64,000 bases of DNA from Nitzschia sp. DOCU1 (lineage: Eukaryota > Bacillariophyta > Bacillariophyceae > Bacillariales > Bacillariaceae). The notes beneath the pieces were generated by a model. The model saw only the letters and a list, made by a program, of their open reading frames with translations. It was not told the DNA's origin and did not search any database. Location: contig OX595987.1 of NCBI GenBank assembly GCA_951394045.1, positions 1,426,001 through 1,490,000 on the forward strand. Direction: 5' to 3'. Each line of letters begins with the position of its first letter. Positions within the stretch are counted from its first letter, which is position 1. Below are positions 42,085 to 52,607 of the stretch, one piece after another. The position numbers and the translations under genes were made by a program.

Positions 42085-43199
42085 ATGACTGCCGAAAAGA
42101 AACCGAATGCCGTCGCCAAGAATTTGGAGCCTTTTGTCTGCGGAGGCGCCGCCGCTACTTTTGCGAGTATTGTGATCCATCCCATTGATCTAGCAAAGGT
42201 GAGTTTCGCCTCATCGGCATTTGCCGCCGAAAACCCGCCTTTTGTCCGTCGTTTCTAATGTATGTTTCATTCTGGATGGCAGGTTCGAATGCAGCTGTAT
42301 GGGCAGCTTAACCCCGGAAAGCCGGTTCCAGGGTTCACAACTATTATTAAGAACATGGTGGCGCATGATGGCCCACTGAGTGTTTACAAGGGAGTAGATG
42401 CAGCGATTGGTCGGCAGATGGTCTACGGTACCGCTCGAATTGGTTTGCACAGAAAATTTTCAGACATTCTTACGGCGCGGAACGACGGCCAGCCTATTAA
42501 TTTTGCGGCAAAGACCGCTAGCGGTATGGCTAGTGGTAGCGTTGCCGTGTGCATCGGCACACCCTTCGACATTGCCTTGGTGCGGCTGCAATCTGACGGT
42601 ATGGCGAAGCCTGAGGACCGACGAAACTATAAGAATGTATTCGATGTATGTGGATTCAATGGCTGAGAGCTATGAAAGCGTTACCAGAGTATCCTTTCGC
42701 CCAACTCACTCGTTCTTTTTTCTCAATCGACAAAAAGGCTCTTCTCCGCACCTCGAAGGAAGAGGGGATTGGCGCGTTGTACAAAGGTCTTGCCCCTAAC
42801 GTGTTGCGTGGTATGTCTATGAACGTCGGTATGATGGCTTGCTACGATCAAGCGAAGGAGATTGTTGGTGCAATGTTGAACGACCCTATGGTCGGTGGAA
42901 AACCGACGCTCGCCACTAGCATAGGTGCATCGTCGGCTGCAGGTTTCACCGCCGCCCTGTTTTCGCTGCCATTCGATTTGATCAAGAGTCGTTTGATGGC
43001 ACAAAAGCGGGATCCACTTACTGGGGAGATGCCGTACCGAGGAGTTGTCGATTGTGCCGTGAAAATTTTCAAGCAGGAAGGACCACTCGGATTCTTCTCT
43101 GGATTTTCAGCGTACTATGGACGTTGCGCTCCCCACGCCATGATTATTTTGCTTTCCATTGAATCCATCACCAGTCTGTACAAAACCACATTCTACTAA
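42085..43199 (+). CDS. Mitochondrial carrier, 2-oxoglutarate/malate (dicarboxylate) type
   Basis: Three exons, 42085-42198, 42283-42645 and 42738-43199, with introns of 84 and 92 bp, both phase 0, give 312 residues, the normal carrier length. Three SLC25 repeats are present. The first has FVCGGAAATFASIVIHPIDLAK joined to VRMQLYGQ, read here as PIDLAKVRMQ across the intron. The second has GTPFDIALVRLQ and the third SLPFDLIKSRLM. The RMQLYGQ and LVRLQSDG motifs are those of the oxoglutarate/malate and dicarboxylate subgroup. It would exchange dicarboxylates across the inner mitochondrial membrane. The second intron ends in AAAAAG rather than YAG; it is placed there because FD-ALLRTSKEEG matches the family. 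Confidence 0.85.
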
Positions 43200-43367
43200 A
43201 CGAAGAAAGACATTGGTGGTGCACATCACCATTGATTTGTTTTATCATCGCGTTGCCTGAGCCAAGAGGTCGTCGAATACCTCGCCGGCAACAGAGCAAC
43301 AGGGGTGATATTTTCGTGACATTCCGTAATAATTGACTTTAGATTGGCAAATCTACTTATTGTTGCA

Positions 43368-45368
43368 TTAGAGTTCTGCATCGACCTGCACATTGGCGTG
43401 CGCGGGAACGAACCAGGGGTGGTCGGCACATCGACTTTCAATCGCTGCCAACAATGGAAACTGGCCATCGACATCCACATCGACTCGACGGGCGTTGAAT
43501 AGCTGGGGCACCAAACATGCATCCACAATTGTTGGCGAAAAGGTGCCCAGGCAGAACGGACCAGTGTGGCGGGAGCCGTCAGCTTTTCGTCTCTTGATCA
43601 GGGTCTCCATCACCGTGAGGCCACTACTAATGACAACTTGCGCAAACTCTTTCGCAGCAATCTTCCCTTCTGAGACTCGCTCCAGATTGTTCAAGAGCGG
43701 CACATTTTGCAGCGGCTGAATACCCGAGTTGATAAGCTCTACCATTTCAGTAGCCACCACCTTGTCCTCTGGATTTGAAGGAATCAACGCTTTGGCCTCT
43801 GGGAACGCTTGATCCAGGAACTCGATAATTGCCACTGACTGCGTAAGTCGATTCATGGCCCCCGTGGCGCTATCCGTGTATTCCAGGACTGGGACTTGCC
43901 CCAAAGGATTCATTTCAAGATAGGATGCACTTTTTTGTTCACCAAGCTTGAGATTGATGGGAATGACCTCGTATGGAACGCCCTTGGCGGCCAAAGCAAC
44001 TCGGACTCGCCATGACGCCGAAGACCGCCAATACGCATAAAGCTTGAAGTTGCTGTATCGTGGCGGAGCTTTAGGCGCCGGCGGGATGGTAGAACCAGCA
44101 GGAAGTACCTTTCCAGAACATACACCAAACCCGACGCGGTCGAGGCCTTCCTTGGAACAGAAACCTTCGATAACGACAGTGTCGCCGTCGTTGAGAAACT
44201 TTCGCTCCTCTTCTCCGCCAAGGCTGACTGTCCGACTTCCTTTCCAGCTCAACTCCAACATGCTACCGAAAGCATTCTCAGTTGGTCCTGAAATGGTTCC
44301 ACTGGCTAACAAGTCCCCAGCATTCATCTTGCATCCCGTCACTGAATGGTGCACCAGCTGCTGTGCGGCATTCCAGTACAAGTTCTTGAAATTTGACTGA
44401 GAGACGACATGGGGCTTGTCCATGGTCGGCGATTGAATCGCAACACTAAGATTCATATCGTAGGAGGAATAGTCAGGATCTTGTAGATACGGCAAAGGAA
44501 CAGGGTTATCTTGTTTTCCCGCAGACGTTGCCGCTTGGAATGGCTCCAAGGCTTCCGTTGGAACAATCCATGGTGAAATGGTCGTTGCAAAGTTCTTGGC
44601 CGTAAAGGGCCCCAAAGGTACGTATTCCCACTTTTGTATATCTCGGGCCGACCAATCGTTCATCAAGCAAAACCCAAAGATTCGCTTCTTGGCTTCCTCC
44701 ATGGTCAAGGGGCCTGCATTGGTGGGTCCACCCACAAAAAAGGCCACCTCCAATTCAAAGTCGAGCAGCTTGCAAGCCCCATAGGTACTTCCTTTGCTTG
44801 GATCAGCCGGATCAAGCTGCAACTGTCCATGGGGTCTTACTACAGGTTCTCCACTGACTTGGACGGTCGACGACCGCCCATGATATCCAACGGGTAAATG
44901 CAACCAGTTGGGCTGCAAAGCATTATCCTTGCCACGGAACATAATCCCTACGTTCGTAGCATGTTCCCGAGAAGAATAAAAATCCGTGTAATCTCCAATA
45001 GTACAAGGCAAATGCATTGTCACCTTGTCCTTGTCGTACATACAAGCGGCCTGTAATTGAGGATTCGAGCTCAACAAATCCCAGCTTCCATCAAACAAAC
45101 TCTTGATTTTGGCGCGTACTTGTGGCCACACATGGGGAGAATGCGCCATGTAACTGTTGAGTGTCGACTCGGAGAATACGTTGCCATTTAAATCCACATC
45201 ACAAAAGGCACCGGCATCTTGAAGGATTCCCAGATCGACCACTGTATTGCCAATGGCTGTGACACATCGTCGAGGCGCCCAAGGCGATGACGAAAGTGAG
45301 GCCACTCCAAAAGGAATGTTCCCGAGAGTAAAGTCGGAATCTTTGGGGATATCGAACCACGGCGTCAT
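43368..45368 (-). CDS. Fumarylacetoacetase-maleylacetoacetate isomerase fusion
   Basis: A 666-residue single frame. Residues 1-430 are fumarylacetoacetase: TPWFDIPKDSDF, GDYTDFYSSREHATNVGIMF, PNWLHLPVGYHGRSS, DFELEVAFFVG and GFCLMNDWSARDIQKWEYVP, carrying the catalytic His and metal Asp/Glu residues. After a PPAPKAPPR linker, residues about 450-666 are a zeta-class GST: LYAYWRSSASWRVRVAL, EMNPLGQVPVLEY and QSVAIIEFLDQAFP, the maleylacetoacetate isomerase. These catalyse the last two steps of tyrosine and homogentisate breakdown (maleylacetoacetate to fumarylacetoacetate to fumarate plus acetoacetate), here on one chain with the second enzyme first. No stop or frameshift separates them. No clear targeting peptide is seen after the ATG at 45368. 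Confidence 0.92.
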   Translation of the reverse strand: MTPWFDIPKDSDFTLGNIPFGVASLSSSPWAPRRCVTAIGNTVVDLGILQDAGAFCDVDLNGNVFSESTLNSYMAHSPHVWPQVRAKIKSLFDGSWDLLSSNPQLQAACMYDKDKVTMHLPCTIGDYTDFYSSREHATNVGIMFRGKDNALQPNWLHLPVGYHGRSSTVQVSGEPVVRPHGQLQLDPADPSKGSTYGACKLLDFELEVAFFVGGPTNAGPLTMEEAKKRIFGFCLMNDWSARDIQKWEYVPLGPFTAKNFATTISPWIVPTEALEPFQAATSAGKQDNPVPLPYLQDPDYSSYDMNLSVAIQSPTMDKPHVVSQSNFKNLYWNAAQQLVHHSVTGCKMNAGDLLASGTISGPTENAFGSMLELSWKGSRTVSLGGEEERKFLNDGDTVVIEGFCSKEGLDRVGFGVCSGKVLPAGSTIPPAPKAPPRYSNFKLYAYWRSSASWRVRVALAAKGVPYEVIPINLKLGEQKSASYLEMNPLGQVPVLEYTDSATGAMNRLTQSVAIIEFLDQAFPEAKALIPSNPEDKVVATEMVELINSGIQPLQNVPLLNNLERVSEGKIAAKEFAQVVISSGLTVMETLIKRRKADGSRHTGPFCLGTFSPTIVDACLVPQLFNARRVDVDVDGQFPLLAAIESRCADHPWFVPAHANVQVDAEL

Positions 45369-45720
45369 GTTAAGCTTTGTAAAATTTGAGATCCAGCAGA
45401 CGATCCAGAAAATGAGAGCAATTCCCATTCAGAGTGAAGATGGGGCAGTCGTCGTCGTTCTTCACTATCTAGTGGTGTTAGAGCATGACACTTGAGAAGC
45501 GGGCGAGAATTGTTACTTCTTCCAATCAAAAATCTTGACAGTCGGTTCGGCAATCACGATAGCTTTTTCGGTAGTGATGTCGGTCGTGATATGATTTCCA
45601 CAGCTTTTAGAATAGCAACAATGCCATTTGCGATGTCGTTCTTCTTGGCCGTGTCAACAACGACGTCAACCGCAAATCTTTCTTGTCGCGCGTCGTTTTG
45701 GGAATTCTCATACCCATGGA

Positions 45721-45728
45721 TGACGTCA
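45721..45728. promoter_or_regulatory. CRE/bZIP palindrome TGACGTCA
   Basis: A perfect cAMP-response-type bZIP site in the divergent promoter between the fused tyrosine-catabolic enzyme and condensin H2. In diatoms such motifs act in CO2/cAMP- and light-responsive promoters; action here is inferred. Confidence 0.35.
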
Positions 45729-45885
45729 TTCACATAGGAGGCTCTTCGACCACACCAAGTACCTTTTGCTGTACCTATGGACATTTCGTCCCGCACCGTC
45801 CGCTCGCCGGCCAGAAGAAAAATGCGACCCAATCGACCAGAAAATTCAAACGGTGTTCCTATGCGCGCCTGCCGATCCCCGACAC

Positions 45886-45897
45886 TTCGCGCCGAAA
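45886..45897. promoter_or_regulatory. E2F-like site upstream of condensin H2
   Basis: TTCGCGCCGAAA, one base off the full consensus, lies about 80 bp before the condensin start. Confidence 0.3.
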
Positions 45898-45973
45898 AAT
45901 TTCGAGTTTTGCCCAGTAGCAAGAGCAACAAGACAGCAACGATAAAAGTCCAGACAACAACAACTTAACTCAA

Positions 45974-48277
45974 ATGACAATGGAGACCATGACGGAACCT
46001 CCTCCACCACCATCCAATAATGTTATCGAGTCGGCATTAGCCACTCTTCAACCTATTCGAGACTTGTCTCGCAACTGGGACGTCGACATTGCTTCATGGT
46101 ACGTGGTCTCGGCTCGTTGCAACATTTCCCTGGACTGCTTGGATCATCTGACTTTCTCTTTCCCTTGACCTTCTTTCTTTCTTCTTCGAATAGTCTGGAG
46201 GAATATCTCCAGGACCTTATTGGTCTTTCTGGGAGTCAGTTGCAGTTGTCGTCCAACTCTTCCGAAACACCGGCAGACGGAATTCCGAATTTTGCACAAG
46301 CCGCCATTATCCTGCAGAACTCGTCTCATGTGTACAGCCGCAAAGTGGAATATCTTCACGGTCTGGTATACAAGGCCTTGTATGAATTCTTCAAGTCCAC
46401 TGGCGGTGCCTCCAACGCCAAGGAATCGCGACGTAAATCGGCAGATCCCTCGATTGATGATTTCTATGACTTTGATCCCAATGAAGATTTCTTGCTGTTG
46501 GATGACGTCCTTCCAGAAGATCACACCAACACCAAGATTAATCTCAAGGAAGACGACGAAGACGAGAATCGTCGGGATTCACTGGCGTCGTCGGGGACGC
46601 CTCTCAATCAGTCCATGACACGCACTCGCTTGTCCCTGGGTGGACTCTCTGTGACTCGAGTGGAACGCAGCAGTATCGGGAGCATTGCTTCGTCCTCTCA
46701 GCAACGGGCGTTGCTGGGAACTCTTAACAGTGGAAGTCTTCGACTCGTGGATGGTTTGTGCGATGTGGGGGAAGATGGTGTCCTGCTCATGCCGGGCTCG
46801 CAGTCGTCGCAAGTGCCAACCGGTGGGATTGTGGAGAGTCATCCAGCCGAAGGAGGACGTAGCTTGTTTGGCGATGGTCCTGCAGCCCCAGTGGATGGGG
46901 CGGCCGGACATGGCAATGACGATTTGGATGATCATAGCAATGATGGGCCTGGCTTTGCAATGTTTGACGATGGAGATGACAATGACGACGGCGATAACGC
47001 TGGAGGCTTTGATGGAAATGCCGATGAAAGGAATACGGAGGTTGGTGTGGTTCAGAATGCCGCCCAAGTTCCACCCAAACGCGTCACCTTTGCAGACACA
47101 GACATTACCACCAGACCCAAGCGTATGGATCCCTGGGCACTACTCGATCCCCACTCGGCGGGTGGTACGACTCCCAAGCAACTTCGTAAAGGGAAAACGT
47201 ACCGCCTGCCCGAAGGGATCACAATGCCCCCATCCGAGTGCGTCACGGGGGCAAGTACTCGACGCGCTGCTGCTCGACGCAAGGTACCCGCCAAGGAAGA
47301 GGCACACTCTAGTAGCTTGGCTCTCGAAACGTTGTATGCATTGCTCGGGAAGAGAGACGCACTTCCGCGCATCCCTATCGATGGACTTGCCTTTGGGGAC
47401 GAATTTCTCTATCTTGCCAAGGAAACCGCCAAACGAAAGTCTGCAGAACGACGAGCCGAGCGAAAGAAGCGGATGGAAGAGCAGACGGGTGCACCGGCTT
47501 CTGCCATGTACGATGACGACGATAATGATGATGATGATTACGGCGGCGGCTTTGCCTTTGGTGGGGACGACAATGACGATGATGATGAAAATAATGACAT
47601 GGGAAATGCCGGCATGGCGTCTCTAGATGAAGCATATGAGACGTCACGACAGGATGGAGGTAAGCTTAGGATTCACATGAATGGTGCCATGGAGGAAAGG
47701 GTCGTGCTAACTTCGATATCGTTTTGTTGCGACCAGAGTCCAACCTTGGAAAGACTTTTGAAGATCTTTGTCGGGCGCACATTCAAGCATTTGCCAAGGG
47801 CGCTGAAGACTTTGCATTCAATACCAAGCTCTCGGATCGTGTCAGTCAGTGGCAAGCAAAGTTGGCTCCAATACTGGAGGAAGAAGAACGTCGAGCTGAA
47901 TTCGACATTCACAAGTACTCGGAAAATCTTCTGGAGAGTGCTCAACAAGGATTGCAGCGAATCAAACGCAAGAGTGACGGTTCCGAACACGTAAGTATAT
48001 CCAACGTCTTGCTCATTGATTCAACACAACATTTCTTTGCTAACCTCGGCGTTTGCTCATACAGGCTGCAACACGAACGGTCGACTTTGAGTCAGTCACA
48101 AAGAACTGTTCCCAGAGCGACGTCTGTCGCCTCTTTTTGGCATCTCTGAGCCTTGCCAATGCGGGGAACATTCAGATAAAAGAAGGAGCTAGTGGATACT
48201 GCTTTGATTTGGTATCCGTCAACGTCGAGCGGCCAATGGAGACATACCGTGCCCCTAGCGTGGCAGATCAAGCATAG
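45974..48277 (+). CDS. NCAPH2: Condensin II subunit H2 (kleisin)
   Basis: Four exons, 45974-46098, 46194-47659, 47737-47990 and 48065-48277, with introns of 95, 77 and 74 bp, give 685 residues. The N-terminus carries the H2 signature LATLQPIRDLSRNWDVDIAS, then LEEYLQDL, AAIILQNSSHVYSRKVEYLH and LVYKALYEF, the helices that bind the SMC2 neck. FYDFDPNEDFLLLDD follows. The middle is acidic and disordered. The C-terminus has RVSQWQAKLAPILEEEERRA, HKYSENLLES and SDVCRLFLASLSLANAGNI, the winged-helix end that binds the SMC4 head. The protein bridges the SMC2-SMC4 heads and recruits the HEAT subunits of condensin II in chromosome compaction. Confidence 0.9.
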
Positions 48278-49425
48278 TAGGAGTACTGGTATAACTGTAT
48301 TACAAGAAGTCAATGGGGCTCACTGGGGAAACTAATGAAGAAACAAAGTCAAATTTAGAAAGTCTTTATTCTACTATTCTACTCGTATATGATATTAGCA
48401 ACCTATTACTAGAAACGAATGCCGGCCCCAGAGGCGGAGCAATCTAAAGTCTAGTTTTGCCGTCGAACTATCGCCACTAGGTGGGAACATCCTCGAGCAT
48501 GGTCAACGGGGCAGCTGCTATTGGAAGAATTGAAATGGGTCATCCGCTTTGGGTGGAAAACTTCTTAAAAGGACGAACGGATCTCTTGGTTCTCCGACAT
48601 CTGCAGTTTGGCCGATTGATGATTCCGGTCTTGCCGAATCCTTGTATGATATATTGTGTTAAAACAAGACGTCGATACGCGCTGTGAAAATGCAACCGAA
48701 GAAACTCTCTAACAGCGCACAATGAGTTCTACGTGATTGTGTTGGGACCTGCTGACGATGGTCAATCACGTGGTGATGATGAATCCCCAGTGTGTGTTAG
48801 TTGCGGCCGGCCAAACGCGTGGCATCCTGTCTACCGACAATCTTGTGACAGTACGGTCTACTGTTATCGCTGATGTGCTGGAAGAAGAATTACACCGCTT
48901 GCTTTCAGAATGAACGGTGGCTCTACTCGGCCGGACCACAAACCCCAAAGACTTGGCATTTCGTTGGTTCTCTCCGCCTTATTGTTGTAGTTGAATTGAA
49001 TCATGCCGGGAGAAAATAAAAATGAGAGGCATGGCTGATTCTAAGAACCCTCGGACAATCTTTTATTATTGCCCAGCGTTCGGCCGGGGCCCAGATACCA
49101 CGATACAATCCAGCTTATCTCGCTCGATTCTGAAACACAGACAGCCGGGGGACGCAATAAAAGCTATGTCTTTGAGAGAAAGCGGAGAATATTTCGGTGG
49201 TTTAGGAAATATATCGTGGGTCACAATACAGCATGGGGCATTGGGTTTATTGGAAATTTCGCGACCTTCACGAAACTAGGGGACTTCGTTGCTCGTTCCA
49301 ACTATTTAGAGACCATGAAAATGTTATGGTTCCCCGCCGTCTCTCATCCATGGTCATGGTTGTTGCTCATATTTTTTGTGAACAGCTACCGGTACTTGCA
49401 GACGGATAGTTGTTGATCAGTTACC
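48278..49425. other. Intergenic region, nothing supported
   Basis: 1.1 kb. Short frames, including one near 49069-49416 without an ATG start, show no recognisable domain. Confidence 0.35.
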
Positions 49426-50868
49426 ATGCAGAAGACTACGAGCCCCCAAGAACCATCCCTCGACCTCACTTTGCATCGTGCTGCATATTTGGTACTAGAC
49501 CGGGTTGCTCAGCGTACGCGGGAGGATCCTGCCGTCAAGAACGATTTGACACTGGAGGGGGCATCGGCTGATGCTCTTGAGGAGGACGATGATGCTGGTA
49601 CTGACGATGAAGAAGACTTGCAACAAGAACTCACACCGAGGCGTAATAACAGATTTTCTGGAAGCACAGCAATTCCTGAAATAGACGGCACGAACAAAAG
49701 GAGCATCCGCTTTTATGACCGTGTGACGATCATGGAAATCGCCAGTCGATTTACCTACACAGCAGTAGAAAAGGCCTCCATGTGGTACAGTGCCAAGGAA
49801 ATGGACCGACTTTTTGATGAACGCCCCTCGGATGTAATAGCCCGAATGGAACAAGAAAACAAGCGCGGAAGGCATCTTCACGATTCCATGAGTACGTATG
49901 GACTTCGCACGAAGAAGGAAGTCAAAGAGTGCAATCGTGTCGTAGGCGAAGCGTTGCAAATTGTGCTGCTTGAACAAGAGATGCAATGGGAGGAAGGTGT
50001 TGCTGATCCGGAACACATGGCCGACATGTATTTTGACTCAACCCGGGAGAACCAACGAGAAGCATTGGAGCGTGGACGGCGCCTTGCTAGAGAGCTGCTG
50101 GAGGATGACACCCCCCGACGGATCGACTCTGAAACTGAATGCGATTATGATGAAAAGCTGGAAGCAATAGAGGCCATGATGGAGGAGGAGGACGACGAGG
50201 CGTCAATCGACCTTGAGACAGCCTTCTCGAATGCCCTCAACGTGTTTAAGGATGTAGAGAAGAAGAACGGGGCCAAGGCGCCGAAATCAAAACCCTCAAA
50301 GAAGAAGACTGATAAGAAAAAGAAAGACAAGAAGAAGCACACGCCCCCTGTAGAACAATCCTCCGACAGCAAGAAGAAAGTGTCACCCGACGGGGTACAC
50401 CACCACCACCGTTGCAAAAGCGACTCCATGATCGACAACACTAGTCTCGACCTAACCAAGGCAAGATCAGTGTTCTCTGCCCATGGAAGCGCACCCCCTT
50501 CTTTCTTGATTGCGTTGCAGGGCACTCTCCGGAAGAAGGCGCCCGTGGGCGCGTCTCCCCTCATCACCTCGGGGAAGCGTGTCAGCAAGCAACACAGTCA
50601 GAAAAGTGCCATTCAGGAAGTAATGGACATTGTCAACTCGTCGTCAAAGGAGGACTTTAATGAGGAAGACGATGATGTCGATTCAAACTGTTCCGATCTG
50701 TTGACAATGGAACAGGGAAGCAGTTCCATGAACAGTAAATGGGACGATAGCTGCACCTTTGCGCCTAAGAAGGGTGGCGACTTTGCACCGTCTGCCCCAC
50801 CGCGCAAAGCCTCCCTCAACCGTAGCAGCCAATGGATCAAGTACCAGCCTACAGCCAGTTCAGCGTAG
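49426..50868 (+). CDS. Diatom orphan-family protein with FYDRV...WYS motif
   Basis: A 480-residue intronless protein. Residues about 90-200 hold the only ordered part: IRFYDRVTIMEIASRFTYTA, then MWYSAKEMDRLF and a helical run with CNRVVGEALQIVLLEQEMQW. The pattern [VI]RFYD-V-[IV]-EI...YT..E....WYS..E recurs in many diatom proteins of unknown function. The rest is low complexity: an acidic run near residue 50, KKKTDKKKKDKKKH near 305, HHHH near 332 and a Ser-rich tail. The lysine-rich block may be a nuclear signal. No enzyme motif is visible. Confidence 0.65.
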   Translation: MQKTTSPQEPSLDLTLHRAAYLVLDRVAQRTREDPAVKNDLTLEGASADALEEDDDAGTDDEEDLQQELTPRRNNRFSGSTAIPEIDGTNKRSIRFYDRVTIMEIASRFTYTAVEKASMWYSAKEMDRLFDERPSDVIARMEQENKRGRHLHDSMSTYGLRTKKEVKECNRVVGEALQIVLLEQEMQWEEGVADPEHMADMYFDSTRENQREALERGRRLARELLEDDTPRRIDSETECDYDEKLEAIEAMMEEEDDEASIDLETAFSNALNVFKDVEKKNGAKAPKSKPSKKKTDKKKKDKKKHTPPVEQSSDSKKKVSPDGVHHHHRCKSDSMIDNTSLDLTKARSVFSAHGSAPPSFLIALQGTLRKKAPVGASPLITSGKRVSKQHSQKSAIQEVMDIVNSSSKEDFNEEDDDVDSNCSDLLTMEQGSSSMNSKWDDSCTFAPKKGGDFAPSAPPRKASLNRSSQWIKYQPTASSA

Positions 50869-52271
50869 ACACATTCCGAATCGATGAGGTAGTAATGATA
50901 GAATAAAGAGAAAAGCCATTAGACCGATCACCTTATCATTCCGTCTCTTCTGTCGTGATAGAGGTGAAGGCATTGGAAACTGGATCTTTGCCGTGTCTGT
51001 GTGTGTGCCACGAAGATCTTTTGATCGGAGGGAAGTACAGTACAGACCGCTAGTAAAGTACATACAGCATCAGGTACCCACTCATCGTGGGTACAAACCT
51101 GTGGTGCGAAATCATTCGCGGCTACGAAAAAGGGGCAGTTTTTACCCCATCCTGGCCGGCTGTGGGGAAAAGGGGAGGGGCGGTGCACCGCAGGTGCGCC
51201 GAAGCAAGGCTGCCTGCTATTTGCAACTAGCACTAAACTTCATAGCTATACTAGCTAGTAATAGTACCAGTACAGCTCAAAAGACACCTGTTGTTAGTAA
51301 TAGTAGTTGCTACTAGCTGCTGTGACGAGCTGCTAGTATTAGTACTACTAGTGCCTACTATGAGTGCCACCGCCGGCACAGGTAGGATGATGCACTGAAG
51401 GCTTCCCTGCTTTAGGGCCATCCTCGTGGCAGTAGTTAGTACTGCTGAAGTAGCTCCAGTAGGCTGCCGTTCTAATAGTGCCACAACAACAACAACAAAA
51501 ACACATTACTACTAGTACTAGCTACTACTAGTAGGAGTGCTGTTGGTAGTACTATGCATAGCTAGTAGTCGAAGGAGTACCCCACCAGGGGTTGTACTAG
51601 TCCTCGTTTGGTCGTCCATCTGCATCGTCGTCTTTGTCCTCATCTTGCTGCCGCTCCCAGCACCAGGACGAGAGGACAATGAGCAGCAGCATGATCCTCC
51701 TCGTCATCAGCACTACAGTAGTAGTAAGCTAGTAGTAGCAGCAGTATAATAGCTATTATTCCTTGAGCTACTGCTACTTTTCCACCTACTAGTATGCAAA
51801 AGCAGGGAAGGGTAGCTACGATTCATTCCAAGCAGGGAAGAGTGACTGTCTCAGAAGTAAAGGCTACACTGAGGACCACCCCCGATCCCGAAAGCGGCCG
51901 GATCGCCCCCGTCCCCTAATCGGCAACCCCAAATTCTAACAGGCTTATATGTTGTGAGGCCACTGAGCAATTAGCCATACTTTTAGCCAGAGTTAAGGCT
52001 CGATGTCCTCTCCCACGAAGCATTTAGCCATACTTTATATCAAGAGTAATAGGTTATGTGTCTCCCACGAAGCACCAGGATGCATAAAGCTTGCCGAAAA
52101 GGCGGCGAGGTGCGCCAATGCTAAATCAAAGTGGTCCTCTCGCAACTCTCCTTTTGTTGGTTTCAGATGCTCCGATGCTATGAACGAAATAGGCATGAAG
52201 CCCAAAAAGGATTCTGGGGGCTTGACTTAGACCGTTTCTATCTAACTTTGTTTCTTGGGCCCGCCAGTTAG
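50869..52271. other. Intergenic low-complexity region
   Basis: From about 51235 to 51780 the sequence is dominated by ACTAGTA/TAGTAC-type short repeats and CAA triplets (51482-51500). Two near-repeats CCATACTTT occur near 51970 and 52030, each after ATTTAG or AATTAG. No gene is supported. Confidence 0.45.
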
Positions 52272-52490
52272 GCTGGTTTCTCGTCATTGTTCGATCCAAA
52301 ATGTAAGTGCCCACATCTGGGGGATTTCGTCCTGAAGTTGATTACAACGTGCCTGACGACTTCCCCCGTCTCCTCGATTTGTGTATTTCCTGGAAGGAAC
52401 TTCATATCCAACTTTCTCAATGGAGGAACCGAGGTCGAAGATAAGAACTTTGATAGCGTGGACAAAGATGCAAATGCTACAAAGGAGACT
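52272..52490 (+). other. Probable upstream exon of the helical-repeat gene
   Basis: An open frame ends TGCTACAAAGGAGACT followed by GTAAGT at 52491. Joining to 52560 keeps the frame of the downstream protein (NATKET then KRRPPTLRDIPK). No ATG is present in this frame, so a further 5' exon or a different boundary must exist; TTAG at 52268-52271 could be its acceptor. Confidence 0.4.
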
Positions 52491-52607
52491 GTAAGTGGAC
52501 CGAGAAATGACTGCCGATGTTTGTCACGTTAGGATTTCCTTCCCTAATCCAATTATCAGAAACGAAGGCCTCCCACGCTGCGAGACATTCCCAAGTTAAC
52601 AAAAGAG

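Larger units (their letters stand above)
45369..45973. other. Divergent promoter region, FAH-MAAI/condensin H2
   Basis: 605 bp holding a palindromic TGACGTCA at 45721-45728 and an imperfect E2F-like site at 45886-45897. A 125-codon minus-strand frame (45554-45931) begins without ATG and has no domain, so it is not called. Confidence 0.45.

Noticed and set aside
45554..45931. Minus-strand frame of 125 codons between FAH-MAAI and condensin H2
   Set aside because: It begins at a non-ATG codon, lies across the promoter of condensin H2 and shows no recognisable motif.
49069..49416. Plus-strand frame of 115 codons with a hydrophobic end
   Set aside because: It has no ATG at its head and no family signal; it lies in an otherwise gene-free spacer.
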